Notes under the pieces: model-generated | The model's input: only the letters and a program-made list of their open reading frames with translations | Told to the model about the DNA's origin: nothing | Database searches by the model: none | Position numbers and translations under genes: made by a program | From: Blastocatellia bacterium | GTDB taxonomy: Bacteria; Acidobacteriota; Blastocatellia; HR10; J050 | Reading direction: 5' to 3' | Assembly: GCA_026985075.1 (NCBI GenBank) | Contig: JALSQX010000064.1 | Location: 1-38,319, forward strand | Length of the DNA stretch: 38,319 bases | In this document: positions 18,864-27,236 of the stretch, piece after piece | How positions within the stretch are numbered: position 1 is the first letter of the stretch | Layout: each line of letters opens with the position of its first letter

Positions 18864-19988
18864 ATGGAAAGAAAGAAACCGGTGCGCGTGTTTGCGACCT
18901 GTGATATCGGCCAGGAGGCCATCGACGTGCTGCGCCGTCGTGGCTATGAGGTGGAGGTGTATCCCGAACCCACGCCACCACCGAAGGACCTCATCATCGA
19001 GAAGGTGAAGAGCGGGATCGATGCCCTGATCACCACGCTCCGCGATCCCATCGACGAGGAGGTCATCGCGGCGGGCGCCGGGACGCTGAAAGTCATTGCT
19101 CAGTATGCCGTGGGCGTGGACAATATCGATCGTCGAGCGGCCAACAAATACAAGATTCCCTTCACCAACACCGCCGAAGTGCTGACCGAGACGACGGCCG
19201 AGTTCGCTTTCTTCATCATGGGGGCCGTCGCCCGGAAGCTCTATTCGGCGGAGAAGCTGGTCGATGAGGGGAAGTGGAAGACGTGGCATCCCTATCTTCC
19301 CTTTCTCGGCGATGAGGTCACTGGCCGAACCATCGCCGTCATCGGCACCGGCCGCATCGGCAAGGCGATGGCCAAAAAATGCCTGGGGTTCGACATGGAT
19401 ATCCTCTGTTATGATGCCTATCCGGATGAGGACTTCATCGAGCGCCTCCGGCGCGTGGCCGAGGTCCGTCACCGGGAGGGCCTGTCGGGGCGGCAACAGC
19501 GCATCGAGTATGTCGCCTTCGATCGGGCGTTATCCGAGGCCGACTTTGTCAGCCTCCACGTTCCCCTCATCATGCCCGGCGATGGCCCGACCCCCACGTA
19601 CCATCTCATCGGCGAGCGAGAGCTGAAGTTGATGAAACCGACGGCCTACCTCATCAATACGTCTCGCGGCCCGGTCGTCGACGAGCAGGCCCTGGCGCGG
19701 GCGCTACTGGAAGACTGGATCGCCGGAGCCGCGTTGGACGTCTTCGAGATGGAGCCCTTGCCGATGGACAGTCCACTCCGCGACCCGCGATTAGAGCATA
19801 AGCTCCGCAAGTATCCCCATTTTGCCAGCGCCGGCCGGGCTACCCGGTTGAGCACCGATCCCCATGTGGGTATGGCCGGACGGTGCATTCAGGGGCTCAT
19901 CGATGTGATCGAGGGACATTATGGAGGCGATCCCAGGAAGATGCCTTATGTCGTCAATAAAGAGGCGTTCGATGGCCATGAGCAGTGA
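18864..19988 (+). CDS. NAD-dependent D-isomer specific 2-hydroxyacid dehydrogenase
   Basis: This 374-residue protein has the two-lobed fold of the D-2-hydroxyacid dehydrogenases. The substrate lobe comes first (AVGVDNIDRRAANKYKIPF), then the Rossmann lobe with the NAD motif IGTGRIGKAMAK, SRGPVVDEQAL (catalytic Arg), ALDVFEMEP (Glu) and PHFASAG (catalytic His). The start ATG 18864 has GGAGGTGG just upstream; the frame is open from 18750 but that is unlikely to be translated. There is no ACT regulatory domain, unlike long SerA. The C-terminal TDPHVGMAGR segment is longer than usual. It is probably in the same transcript as the aminotransferase. The substrate cannot be assigned. Confidence 0.9.
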   Translation: MERKKPVRVFATCDIGQEAIDVLRRRGYEVEVYPEPTPPPKDLIIEKVKSGIDALITTLRDPIDEEVIAAGAGTLKVIAQYAVGVDNIDRRAANKYKIPFTNTAEVLTETTAEFAFFIMGAVARKLYSAEKLVDEGKWKTWHPYLPFLGDEVTGRTIAVIGTGRIGKAMAKKCLGFDMDILCYDAYPDEDFIERLRRVAEVRHREGLSGRQQRIEYVAFDRALSEADFVSLHVPLIMPGDGPTPTYHLIGERELKLMKPTAYLINTSRGPVVDEQALARALLEDWIAGAALDVFEMEPLPMDSPLRDPRLEHKLRKYPHFASAGRATRLSTDPHVGMAGRCIQGLIDVIEGHYGGDPRKMPYVVNKEAFDGHEQ

Positions 19989-20186
19989 GCTCTCGTCGAC
20001 GAGCCGTGACCGCCGGGCTAGCCTCTCCTCGGTCGCCGGCTCCGCCACTCATGGGCTCACGCTGGCCACGACCGATGGAGACTACGAGCTCGCGGGAGGG
20101 CCGAGGAGGTACCGAGCGATGGTCATCGATGGCTTGACGATCAACGGCTTCTCGCAGGGGACACTGCACCTGGGAGGGGGTGAGTT

Positions 20187-20669
20187 ATGGAACTGAAAGT
20201 GGTCAAAGTGGACATTCCCGCCGATTGTAACATCATCATCGGACACAGTCATTTCATCAAAACCGTGGAAGACCTTCACGAGATCATGGTCGGGATTTCA
20301 CCTCAGGTGAAATTCGGCATCGCGTTCGCCGAATCATCCGGACCGTGTCTCATTCGGGTGACGGGCAACGACGAAACATTACAGCAGACGGCAACCAGAA
20401 ACGCCCAAGCCATCGCCGCCGGTCACACCTTCGTCATCCTGTTGAAGGACGCCTATCCCATCAATTTCTTGAATGCCATCAAACAGTGCCAGGAGGTGTG
20501 CACCATCCATTGTGCGACGGCCAATCCCGTGGAGGTCATCGTCGCCGAGACCGAGCAGGGGCGGGCCGTCCTCGGCGTCGTCGATGGCTCTTCGCCCAAG
20601 GGCGTCGAAGGACCTGACGAGGTGCAAGCCCGACATGAGATCCTGCGGCGATTCGGCTATAAGCTGTGA
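20187..20669 (+). CDS. Adenosine-specific kinase (PF04008) family
   Basis: This 160-residue protein matches the adenosine-specific kinase family seen mainly in archaea and some thermophilic or deep-branching bacteria. It begins MELKVVKVDIPADCNIIIGH, has GIAFAESSGPCLIRVTGND near 45-63 and TATRNAQAIAAGHTFVILLK near 68-87. PINFLNAIKQCQEVCTIHCA and VLGVVDGSSPKGVEG follow. Length is normal. The ribosome site GGGAGGGGGTG lies just before the ATG. The 198 bp upstream back to the dehydrogenase shows nothing recognisable. It converges on the aldolase gene. Function comes from family annotation, and the physiological role is not settled. Confidence 0.9.
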   Translation: MELKVVKVDIPADCNIIIGHSHFIKTVEDLHEIMVGISPQVKFGIAFAESSGPCLIRVTGNDETLQQTATRNAQAIAAGHTFVILLKDAYPINFLNAIKQCQEVCTIHCATANPVEVIVAETEQGRAVLGVVDGSSPKGVEGPDEVQARHEILRRFGYKL

Positions 20670-20805
20670 TCGAGGGAGCAGTTGCCGCTCGTTGCCCGAC
20701 GCGACGAACTCGATGCTCAGCGGTCGACGGTCGTCTCATCGGATGAGGGCGGTCAGGGGAGCAGGGACCGCCTCTCGTTGTTCTCGTCACGGGCCGGTGG
20801 ACGGC

Positions 20806-21858
20806 TCAGGCGATGGTGACCTCTTTGCACAGGTAGACGTCCTGAATAGCGTGAAGTAGGCGCACGCCTTCATCCATCGGGCGTTGAAAGGCCTTCCGGC
20901 CGGAGATGAGCCCCATGCCACCGGCGCGCTTGTTGATCACCGCCGTGCGCACGGCTTGCGCGAAGTCGTCTTTGCCCGATGGGCCGCCCGAATTGATCAA
21001 CCCGGCTCGCCCCATATAACAGTTGACTACCTGATAGCGCGTCAGATCGATAGGGTGATTCGAGGTGAGTTCCGTGTACACCTTATCGTGCGTTTTGCCG
21101 AATCGCAGAGCGCGAAAGCCACCGTTATTCTCCGGCTGCTTCTGTTTGACGATATCGGCCTGAATGGTTACGCCGAGATGGTTCGCCTGGCCGGTGAGAT
21201 CGGCGGCCAGATGATAATCGGCCTCTCGCGTCTTGAAGGCCGAATTGCGCAGGTAACACCAGAGGATGCATACCATCCCCAGTTCATGCGCGCGCTCGAA
21301 GGCCTGGCTGATCTCCTCGATCTGGCGCCGCGATTCCGGCGACCCAAAATAGATCGTCGCGCCCACGCCCACGGCCCCCATGTGAAAGGCTTGCTCGACG
21401 CTGGCAAACAGCGTTTGATCGTAGCGATTGGGATAGGTGAGCAGTTCGTTGTGATTCAGTTTCACAATGAAGGGGATCTTATGGGCGTATTTTCGAGCCA
21501 CCGCCCCCAGCACGCCCAGCGTCGAGGCGACAGCGTTGCAGCCCCCTTCGATGGCCAGCTTGACGATATTCTCCGGATCGAAATACAGGGGATTGGGCGC
21601 GAACGACGCGCCCGCCGAGTGTTCGATGCCCTGGTCGACGGGCAGAATGGAGAGATAACCCGTCCCGGCCAAACGCCCGGTATTGAACATCAACTGGAGA
21701 TTCCGGAGAACGGCCGGCGGTCGGTCAGAGGCAACAGAGACGCGATCGACGAAATCGGGGCCGGGCAAATGAAGCGATTCTTTGGGAATCGTTCGGCATC
21801 GATACTGGAGCAAATCTTCGGCTTCGTCTCCCAGGAGTTCTTCGATTTTTTCAATCAT
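20806..21858 (-). CDS. Class I fructose-bisphosphate aldolase (DhnA/FbaB type)
   Basis: This 350-residue enzyme is the archaeal/DhnA-type class I aldolase, which uses a Schiff-base lysine rather than a metal. It has [16 protein letters not shown] near 68-83, [15 protein letters not shown] near 131-145, [12 protein letters not shown], and the [14 protein letters not shown] segment holding the likely catalytic Lys. [15 protein letters not shown] supplies the phosphate-binding loop. It serves glycolysis or gluconeogenesis. A good promoter lies at 21909-21938. Start ATG 21858 has GAGGAG upstream. Confidence 0.93.
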   Translation of the reverse strand: MIEKIEELLGDEAEDLLQYRCRTIPKESLHLPGPDFVDRVSVASDRPPAVLRNLQLMFNTGRLAGTGYLSILPVDQGIEHSAGASFAPNPLYFDPENIVKLAIEGGCNAVASTLGVLGAVARKYAHKIPFIVKLNHNELLTYPNRYDQTLFASVEQAFHMGAVGVGATIYFGSPESRRQIEEISQAFERAHELGMVCILWCYLRNSAFKTREADYHLAADLTGQANHLGVTIQADIVKQKQPENNGGFRALRFGKTHDKVYTELTSNHPIDLTRYQVVNCYMGRAGLINSGGPSGKDDFAQAVRTAVINKRAGGMGLISGRKAFQRPMDEGVRLLHAIQDVYLCKEVTIA

Positions 21859-21908
21859 GGGGTGGCTCCTCGATCTGATTATTCCTTTCGCGCTCGATGA
21901 GCAGAACT

Positions 21909-21938
21909 ATTGTAAACGAGCCCATCCGGCCCGGTCAA
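21909..21938 (-). promoter_or_regulatory. Sigma-70-type promoter of the aldolase gene
   Basis: On the minus strand TTGACC (21938-21933, five of six) is followed by an 18-bp spacer and TACAAT (21914-21909, five of six). It lies about 50 bp before the aldolase ATG. Confidence 0.65.
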
Positions 21939-22105
21939 CATCCCCTTCCGATCTCGGGGCGTCGATCCGTCGTCGAGAGCGTGACGATCCGATGTGGCGC
22001 GCCTCCAGAAACCCTCCCCCATTCCCACTGGTGCCGAACCGATGGCGGTTGTGGCGAGTTGCATCGGCGTCCTTGGGGGCGTTCATCTCTGAGAGACCTC
22101 GCTCG

Positions 22106-22134
22106 TTGACGCCCGGCCACCGGGTTGGTATGCT
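22106..22134 (+). promoter_or_regulatory. Sigma-70-type promoter of the EHPG-repeat gene
   Basis: TTGACG (22106-22111, five of six) is followed by a 17-bp spacer and TATGCT (22129-22134, four of six). It lies 50 bp before the ATG at 22185, which has a GGAGGGGAGG ribosome site. Confidence 0.6.
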
Positions 22135-22184
22135 TTTGAACTCACCGGAAGTTGCGTGAAAGCTTGTACGGAGGGGAGGAATCT

Positions 22185-22691
22185 ATGAACACGATCACGT
22201 CACGAGTCTTTGTTTGTGTCATCTTGGCGGCTTTTGGTCTCGGTCTGGCAGTCGCTCAGGAGCATCCGGGGAAGCCCGCCCAGGAACATCCCGGCAGCCA
22301 GGCCAAAGAACACCCGGGGAGTCGCGCCAAAGAACATCCCGGAGAAAAATCGGGAGTGGTGACTGCCGAGATGATTCGGCAGGGCATTCTCAACCATATC
22401 ACTGCGGTCACCGAGAAGAACGGGGGTATCTTCCCCTTTCACGATGAGAAGACCGGACGGGATTTGAAACTGAAGTTCGTCAAAGTACACGACAACGTGA
22501 GCATCATCAAAGGGAAAACGTACTTCGCCTGCACCGATTTCAAGGATACGGAGACGGGCAAAACGTACGATCTGGACTTCTGGATGAAGCGGGTGGATGG
22601 TACGTTGAAAGTCGTGGAGACCAAAATCCACAAAGTGGATGGCGTTCCCCGGTTCACGTATAAAGAGGACGAGATCGTTCCCGTTCAATAG
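22185..22691 (+). CDS. Secreted protein with N-terminal EHPG octapeptide repeats, unknown
   Basis: This 168-residue protein starts with a signal peptide (VFVCVILAAFGLGLAVAQ, cleavage near residue 24). Four eight-residue EHPG-containing repeats follow at 25-56. A folded domain then runs from about 57 to the end, with strand-rich DLKLKFVKVHDNVSIIKGK, YFACTDFKD and YDLDFWMKRVDG. I do not recognise the domain. His and acidic residues in the repeats could bind metal, but that is inference. ATG 22185 is set by the strong ribosome site; the frame opens at 22152 without support. The promoter is at 22106-22134. Confidence 0.78.
   Translation: MNTITSRVFVCVILAAFGLGLAVAQEHPGKPAQEHPGSQAKEHPGSRAKEHPGEKSGVVTAEMIRQGILNHITAVTEKNGGIFPFHDEKTGRDLKLKFVKVHDNVSIIKGKTYFACTDFKDTETGKTYDLDFWMKRVDGTLKVVETKIHKVDGVPRFTYKEDEIVPVQ
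22257..22352 (+). repeat. Four 24-bp in-frame tandem repeats
   Basis: Four 24-bp units encode QEHPGKPA, QEHPGSQA, KEHPGSRA and KEHPGEKS just after the signal peptide. Codon differences between units show they are not a very recent expansion. Confidence 0.85.
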
Positions 22692-22748
22692 ACCGATGCC
22701 CTGAGAGTGAGGATCCGTGGGTGATGAGGGTCATCTCCTCCATCCCGG

Positions 22749-23618
22749 GTGTTGGTTCGGTTGCTCCCTGACCTGATGATGAGCCAGTGGATGCAGTGGG
22801 CGCTCATCGTCGCCGGAGTCATCCTGGCGTTCATGCTCACCCTTCGACTCATGGAGAATGCCATGATCTACTTCCCGGTCAGGTATCCGGAGGGCTTCTG
22901 GGAGCCACGAGAATTCGGTCTCCCGGTCGAAGATTGCTTCTTCACGACCGAAGATGGAGTGACATTACATGGCTGGTGGGTTCATCAACCGGGGACCCGT
23001 CAGGTTCTCCTCTGGTGTCATGGGAATGCGGGCAATCTCACTCACCGACTGGAGAACATCGTGATGTTGCGCGATGAGGTGAAGGTGAACGTGCTCATTT
23101 TCGATTATCGTGGTTATGGGCGAAGCGAAGGTCGCCCCGATGAACCGGGCCTGTATCGAGATGCTCGCGCGGCTTATGAATTTCTCATCTCCACAAAGCA
23201 CGTCGAGCCCGAGCAGATCATCCTCTTCGGGCGCAGCCTGGGTGGAGCAGTGGCCGTCGATCTGGCTTGTCGACGCCCGGTCGCCGGATTGATCCTGGAG
23301 TCGACGTTCACCTCGGCCAAGGAGATGGCCAGACGCGTCATCCCGTTGCTCCCCGTTCATCTCGTTCTCGGCGTCCGGTTCGATTCGGTCGAGAAGATCG
23401 GCAAGCTGTACATTCCCGTTCTCATCATCCACGGCACGGCCGATGAGGTGGTCCCTTATGAACTCGGTCGGAAGCTGTTTGCGGCGGCGAACGATCCGAA
23501 GGAATTCTATGCGATTGAGGGGGCCGACCATAACAATACCTATGTGATCGGGGGTGCCGCCTATTTCGCCAAGATTCGCGAATTCATCAACCGGCTGAGC
23601 GCTCGACAAACCCACTGA
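22749..23618 (+). CDS. Membrane-anchored alpha/beta hydrolase (BEM46/ABHD-like)
   Basis: This protein of about 289 residues has one N-terminal membrane segment (WALIVAGVILAFMLTLRL), then an alpha/beta hydrolase domain. The oxyanion region is WCHGNAGNLTHR, the nucleophile elbow is GRSLGG, the acid is in IHGTADEVVP and the His is in GADHNNTY. The IFDYRGYGRSEGRP segment is typical of the BEM46 group of serine hydrolases. Substrate is unknown. The GTG at 22749 opens the frame; ATG 22776 and ATG 22779 are alternatives, and no ribosome site decides. It ends 41 bp before the convergent pcrA. Confidence 0.87.
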   Translation: MLVRLLPDLMMSQWMQWALIVAGVILAFMLTLRLMENAMIYFPVRYPEGFWEPREFGLPVEDCFFTTEDGVTLHGWWVHQPGTRQVLLWCHGNAGNLTHRLENIVMLRDEVKVNVLIFDYRGYGRSEGRPDEPGLYRDARAAYEFLISTKHVEPEQIILFGRSLGGAVAVDLACRRPVAGLILESTFTSAKEMARRVIPLLPVHLVLGVRFDSVEKIGKLYIPVLIIHGTADEVVPYELGRKLFAAANDPKEFYAIEGADHNNTYVIGGAAYFAKIREFINRLSARQTH

Positions 23619-23659
23619 TGCGACCAGCGAGCGGATTTCGTCCCGGGCGTCGGGCGATA

Positions 23660-25963
23660 TTATAGTTCTTCCAGTTCGGCGATGTGTTCGATCATCTTCC
23701 GGATGCCGAACCCGGGGAATTGAATGGTGAGTTTGACCCCGTTGCTTGTGGGCTCCCGTTTGAGTACGCGCCCGGTGCCATATTGACGGTGGCGCACGCG
23801 CGTTCCGGGGCGGAACGATCTTGAGCGCCGGCCGGTTCTCTCATCGCGAGCCGAAGGTTGTGGGTCGGTGGAAAGCCCTCTCTGCTGGAAGAATTCTCGA
23901 AGGCTCTCCACCGTGTTGTAGGTCTTGCCCGGGAATGGTCGTCTCGGTTTGGGCGCTGGGGGAGGCGGGGCCAGGGACGCCGGCTGGAGGCGAGCTCGAC
24001 GCGGGGTCGCTGACAAATCTTCCAGGTCATCGAGCGGGATCTCCTTGAGGAATCGAGAGGGTTCGGTCGGCGTGATCTCTCCACGCAGGCGTCGGTAGCG
24101 GGCGAACGTCAAATAGAGTCGTTTTTGTGCGCGGGTGATCGCGACATAGCAGAGCCGACGTTCTTCCTCCAGTTCGGCGCGATCATGTCGAGACCGGGCG
24201 TGCGGGAACAGGCCTTCTTCCAATCCCACAATGAAGACGACGGGGAACTCCAGTCCTTTGGCGCTGTGTACCGTCATGAGGGTGACCGGTGCTTCGGGGT
24301 TGTATTCGTCAGCATCGGAGACCAGAGCCGCGTGATCGATGAATTCTCTGAGCGTCTCCCCTCGTTCTTCGGCTTCCACCGCCGCGCTCATCAGTTCTTG
24401 CAGATTGGCCAATCGATTCTCGGCGTCCAGGGCGTCGGCACCGGTTTGCATCTTGTCCTGGAGGAATTGCGTGTATCCCGTCTCTTCCAGAGTGGCGCGC
24501 ACGACGTCTGCGACGCTCCCGGTTTCGACCAGTTGGCCTAATCGCTCCACAAGATCTTTGAAGTGTTGCAGTCGATGGAGCGTTCGGGCCGGCACAGCGC
24601 GCTCGGCGAGGAGTTCGGTCAGAGCCTCCCAGAGGGAGAGATGACGCTCTTTGGCCATGGATTCCATGACCTCCATCGTCTTCTTGCCGATGCCTCTGGG
24701 AGGCACATTGATGATGCGCCGGAAGCTCTCGGCGTCTCGATGGTTGAGAGCCAGCTTCAGATAAGCGATGATGTCGCGGATTTCGGCCCGCTTGTAAAAC
24801 GAGAAACCGCCCACGATGTTGAAGGCGAGACCCTCTCGGCGACAGGCTTCCTCGAACAAGCGGGATTGGGCGTTGGTCCGATAGAGGACGGCGACCCGAA
24901 GTGGCCGCTGACGATCGGATCGGTGAAGGAGATCTTTGATCGTCTCGACGACGAAGTGGGCCTCCTCCTCGCCGGTTTCCGCCTGATAGAGGGCCACCGG
25001 ATGTCCCGGTTCGTTTTCGGTTCGCAAAGACTTCTCCGGTCGCTGGGTGTTATGGCTGATGAGGCTGTTGGCCACGGCGAGAATTCGCTGGGTGGAGCGG
25101 TAATTCTGCTCCAGCGTGACCACCTTGGCGTGCGGGAAGTGCGTCTTGAAGTCGATGATATTATGAATATCCGCTCCGCGGAACCGGTAAATGGATTGAT
25201 CGGGGTCACCGACGACGCAGAGGTTCTGATGTCGTTCGGCGAGCAGGCGCGTGAGTTCAAACTGCGGATGATTGGTATCCTGGTACTCATCGATGAGGAT
25301 ATGACGGAATCGCTCGCTATACTGTTGGCGAAGCGATCTCTGGGAGCGAAGTAATTCCACCGCTTTGAGCAGCAGGTCATCGAAATCCAGCGCATTGGTG
25401 GCGCGGAGATGCCGTTCATACCACTGGAAGATCTGCCCGATGGCTTCTTTCTGAGGATCGCCCTCCCGTCGCGCCCGAGCGCGGTATGCGGCAGCAGTCA
25501 GACCTCGATTCTTCGCCTGGCTGATCACGGCCTGGACGGTGCGCGGCGACAGCAGGCGCTCGTTCAATTGAAGTTCTTTCATCGCCACTTTGATTGCCCG
25601 CAGGCTATCATCATCATCGTAGATGGAGAAGTGCCGCGTATAGCCCGAGGGATGAGCCGCGATATGCGCGCGCAGGAGACGCAGGCAAAAGCTGTGAAAC
25701 GTGCAGATGAGAGGGAGTTCGGGAAATGATCGACTATCGAGTAACTGCCCGACGCGCTCTCGCATCTCTTCGGCGGCTTTGTTGGTGAAGGTGACAGCCA
25801 GAATCTGTCGGGGATCAACGCCCACCTGATCGATCAGGTAAGCGACGCGATATGTGATGACCCGCGTTTTGCCCGAGCCCGCGCCCGCTACGACGAGCAG
25901 CGGTCCCTCCACATTCATCACGGCTTCTCGTTGCCGTTCGTTGAGTTGATCCAGATAGTTCAT
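23660..25963 (-). CDS. pcrA: UvrD/Rep-family ATP-dependent DNA helicase (PcrA)
   Basis: This 767-residue superfamily 1A 3'-5' helicase begins LNERQREAV, has Walker A VAGAGSGKTRVITYR near 25-39, VTFTNKAAEEMRERV (Ia), DEYQDTN (II), VVGDPDQSIYRFRGAD (III) and LEQNYRST (IV). Motif V/VI elements VTLMTVHSAKGLEF and RRLCYVAITRAQKRLYL follow. A Pro-rich linker leads to a C-terminal domain (RHRQYGTGRVLKRE) typical of PcrA that binds RNA polymerase. It acts in repair and removal of protein barriers. ATG 25963 has GGAGG 6 nt upstream. It follows the creatininase-like gene by 79 nt on the same strand. Confidence 0.95.
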   Translation of the reverse strand: MNYLDQLNERQREAVMNVEGPLLVVAGAGSGKTRVITYRVAYLIDQVGVDPRQILAVTFTNKAAEEMRERVGQLLDSRSFPELPLICTFHSFCLRLLRAHIAAHPSGYTRHFSIYDDDDSLRAIKVAMKELQLNERLLSPRTVQAVISQAKNRGLTAAAYRARARREGDPQKEAIGQIFQWYERHLRATNALDFDDLLLKAVELLRSQRSLRQQYSERFRHILIDEYQDTNHPQFELTRLLAERHQNLCVVGDPDQSIYRFRGADIHNIIDFKTHFPHAKVVTLEQNYRSTQRILAVANSLISHNTQRPEKSLRTENEPGHPVALYQAETGEEEAHFVVETIKDLLHRSDRQRPLRVAVLYRTNAQSRLFEEACRREGLAFNIVGGFSFYKRAEIRDIIAYLKLALNHRDAESFRRIINVPPRGIGKKTMEVMESMAKERHLSLWEALTELLAERAVPARTLHRLQHFKDLVERLGQLVETGSVADVVRATLEETGYTQFLQDKMQTGADALDAENRLANLQELMSAAVEAEERGETLREFIDHAALVSDADEYNPEAPVTLMTVHSAKGLEFPVVFIVGLEEGLFPHARSRHDRAELEEERRLCYVAITRAQKRLYLTFARYRRLRGEITPTEPSRFLKEIPLDDLEDLSATPRRARLQPASLAPPPPAPKPRRPFPGKTYNTVESLREFFQQRGLSTDPQPSARDERTGRRSRSFRPGTRVRHRQYGTGRVLKREPTSNGVKLTIQFPGFGIRKMIEHIAELEEL

Positions 25964-26042
25964 GAGTCGCCTCCGCTCCGGGGTCCGGTCCCCTGCTCAT
26001 CGCTTCAGGGCACACTCTGAGCGTTCTGGCTGAACGCCTCGT

Positions 26043-26882
26043 TCACAGGCCGGCCGCGTCCCAGCGCTTGATGATGTCCTTGATGAGATCGGCAATCGCC
26101 TCGGTGACGCGATCGAAGTAGACCTTGGCCTTCTTCTCATCGAAATCGGGGTATCCCTCTCCTTCCTCGTAGAGGCCGATGGAGGCCGGGAATGGCGTCG
26201 CCGCCCAGGTTCCCGGTTTGGGATAAGCAATGGCCAGATCGCGAGTGTACCGCTCCGGATGGACGAGAGTGGGATCGATGGCTTGAATGAACGCCGTCTC
26301 ATTGATCCCGGCGTGACCTCCGTTCTGACCGAACACCTCGTTCATGATGTCGGCGGTGACCGACCACCAGTTGATGACCAGCGTACGCACGCCACGATGA
26401 GCATTGGCCACCTGGGCGGCGACCGATTGCAAGATCGCCGTTTGCGGTCCTCCATGCCCATTCATGATGATGATGTTCTTGAACCCATTGGCCACCAATC
26501 CCTCGAGGATGTCGGTGACGAACGGTCGATACGCCTTCTCGCTAATTTGAAACGCGCCGGGATAATTACTCATGCTGCCGGTGACGCCATAAGGGAGTGT
26601 CGGGGCGATGAGGGCGTTGACGTCCCGGGCGATCCGTCGAGCAATAGCCAGAGGCGCGATATTATCGGCTCCATTCGCGATGACCCCGTGAGGCTCGAGC
26701 GTGCCGGTCGGTAAAATGACGGTGTTGATTTTTGCCGGAACGACGTCTCGGAATTCCATCCAGTTGATGCGATTCATCTCCCGAGTCGTCACAATATCGG
26801 GTGAGCGTTGGCCGAAGGCCGGGGAACTGAAACCTCCACAGGCAACGGCCGCAATCATCAGCCACATTGTCCTTCGATGCAT
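26043..26882 (-). CDS. Secreted creatininase-family amidohydrolase
   Basis: This 279-residue protein has a signal peptide (MWLMIAAVACGGFSSPAFG) and a creatininase-type fold. LPTGTLEPHGVIANGADNI near 57-75 supplies the Glu, His and Asp metal ligands, IIIMNGHGGPQTAIL near 137-151 the next, and GGHAGINETAFI the following His/Glu segment. Creatininase-family members hydrolyse cyclic amides such as creatinine or act on related substrates; the exact one is unknown. An exported version is less usual and is supported by the hydrophobic N-terminus alone. AGGAGGT lies 6 nt before ATG 26882. Confidence 0.88.
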   Translation of the reverse strand: MHRRTMWLMIAAVACGGFSSPAFGQRSPDIVTTREMNRINWMEFRDVVPAKINTVILPTGTLEPHGVIANGADNIAPLAIARRIARDVNALIAPTLPYGVTGSMSNYPGAFQISEKAYRPFVTDILEGLVANGFKNIIIMNGHGGPQTAILQSVAAQVANAHRGVRTLVINWWSVTADIMNEVFGQNGGHAGINETAFIQAIDPTLVHPERYTRDLAIAYPKPGTWAATPFPASIGLYEEGEGYPDFDEKKAKVYFDRVTEAIADLIKDIIKRWDAAGL

Positions 26883-27236
26883 GGCATACCTCCTCGATCT
26901 GAACGTTCATCTCCATTTTTAATCCACCGGTGACCGGCTGGCAAGGGAAGGGAACATCACACATCACGCCGGGTTCGCGCGACTCCGACCACCATGACGC
27001 TGGCTCGAGCTCATGCTTGACGAACGCGTGAGAACATGGCATGATGGTGATGAGAGATACGGGTTGAGGGGCGTCAGACCGTGATCGGCCGGGAGCTCGC
27101 CGAACGAGAGAGACCAATGAGCGTGGATGTGAAAAGACGGACCTGGTCTTCTATCACTAGCGGTGTGATCCGACAGGGCATTCGAACGATCGGAGCCCCA
27201 TAAGTCCTACAGCGAGCGGAGCTTTTCGGAGGCTTC
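26883..27236. other. Divergent intergenic region
   Basis: This 354-bp gap separates the creatininase-like and hybrid kinase genes. It holds a kinase promoter candidate at 27017-27045 and the kinase ribosome site GGAGG (27228-27232). No gene is recognised. Confidence 0.55.
27017..27045 (+). promoter_or_regulatory. Candidate promoter of the hybrid kinase
   Basis: TTGACG (27017-27022) is followed by a 17-bp spacer and CATGAT (27040-27045). It would leave an unusually long leader of about 185 nt before ATG 27237. Confidence 0.4.

Larger units (their letters stand above)
21859..22184. other. Divergent intergenic region with two promoters
   Basis: This 326-bp gap separates the divergent aldolase and EHPG-repeat genes. 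It holds the aldolase promoter (21909-21938) and the promoter of the next gene (22106-22134). No gene is recognised in the remaining DNA. Confidence 0.6.
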
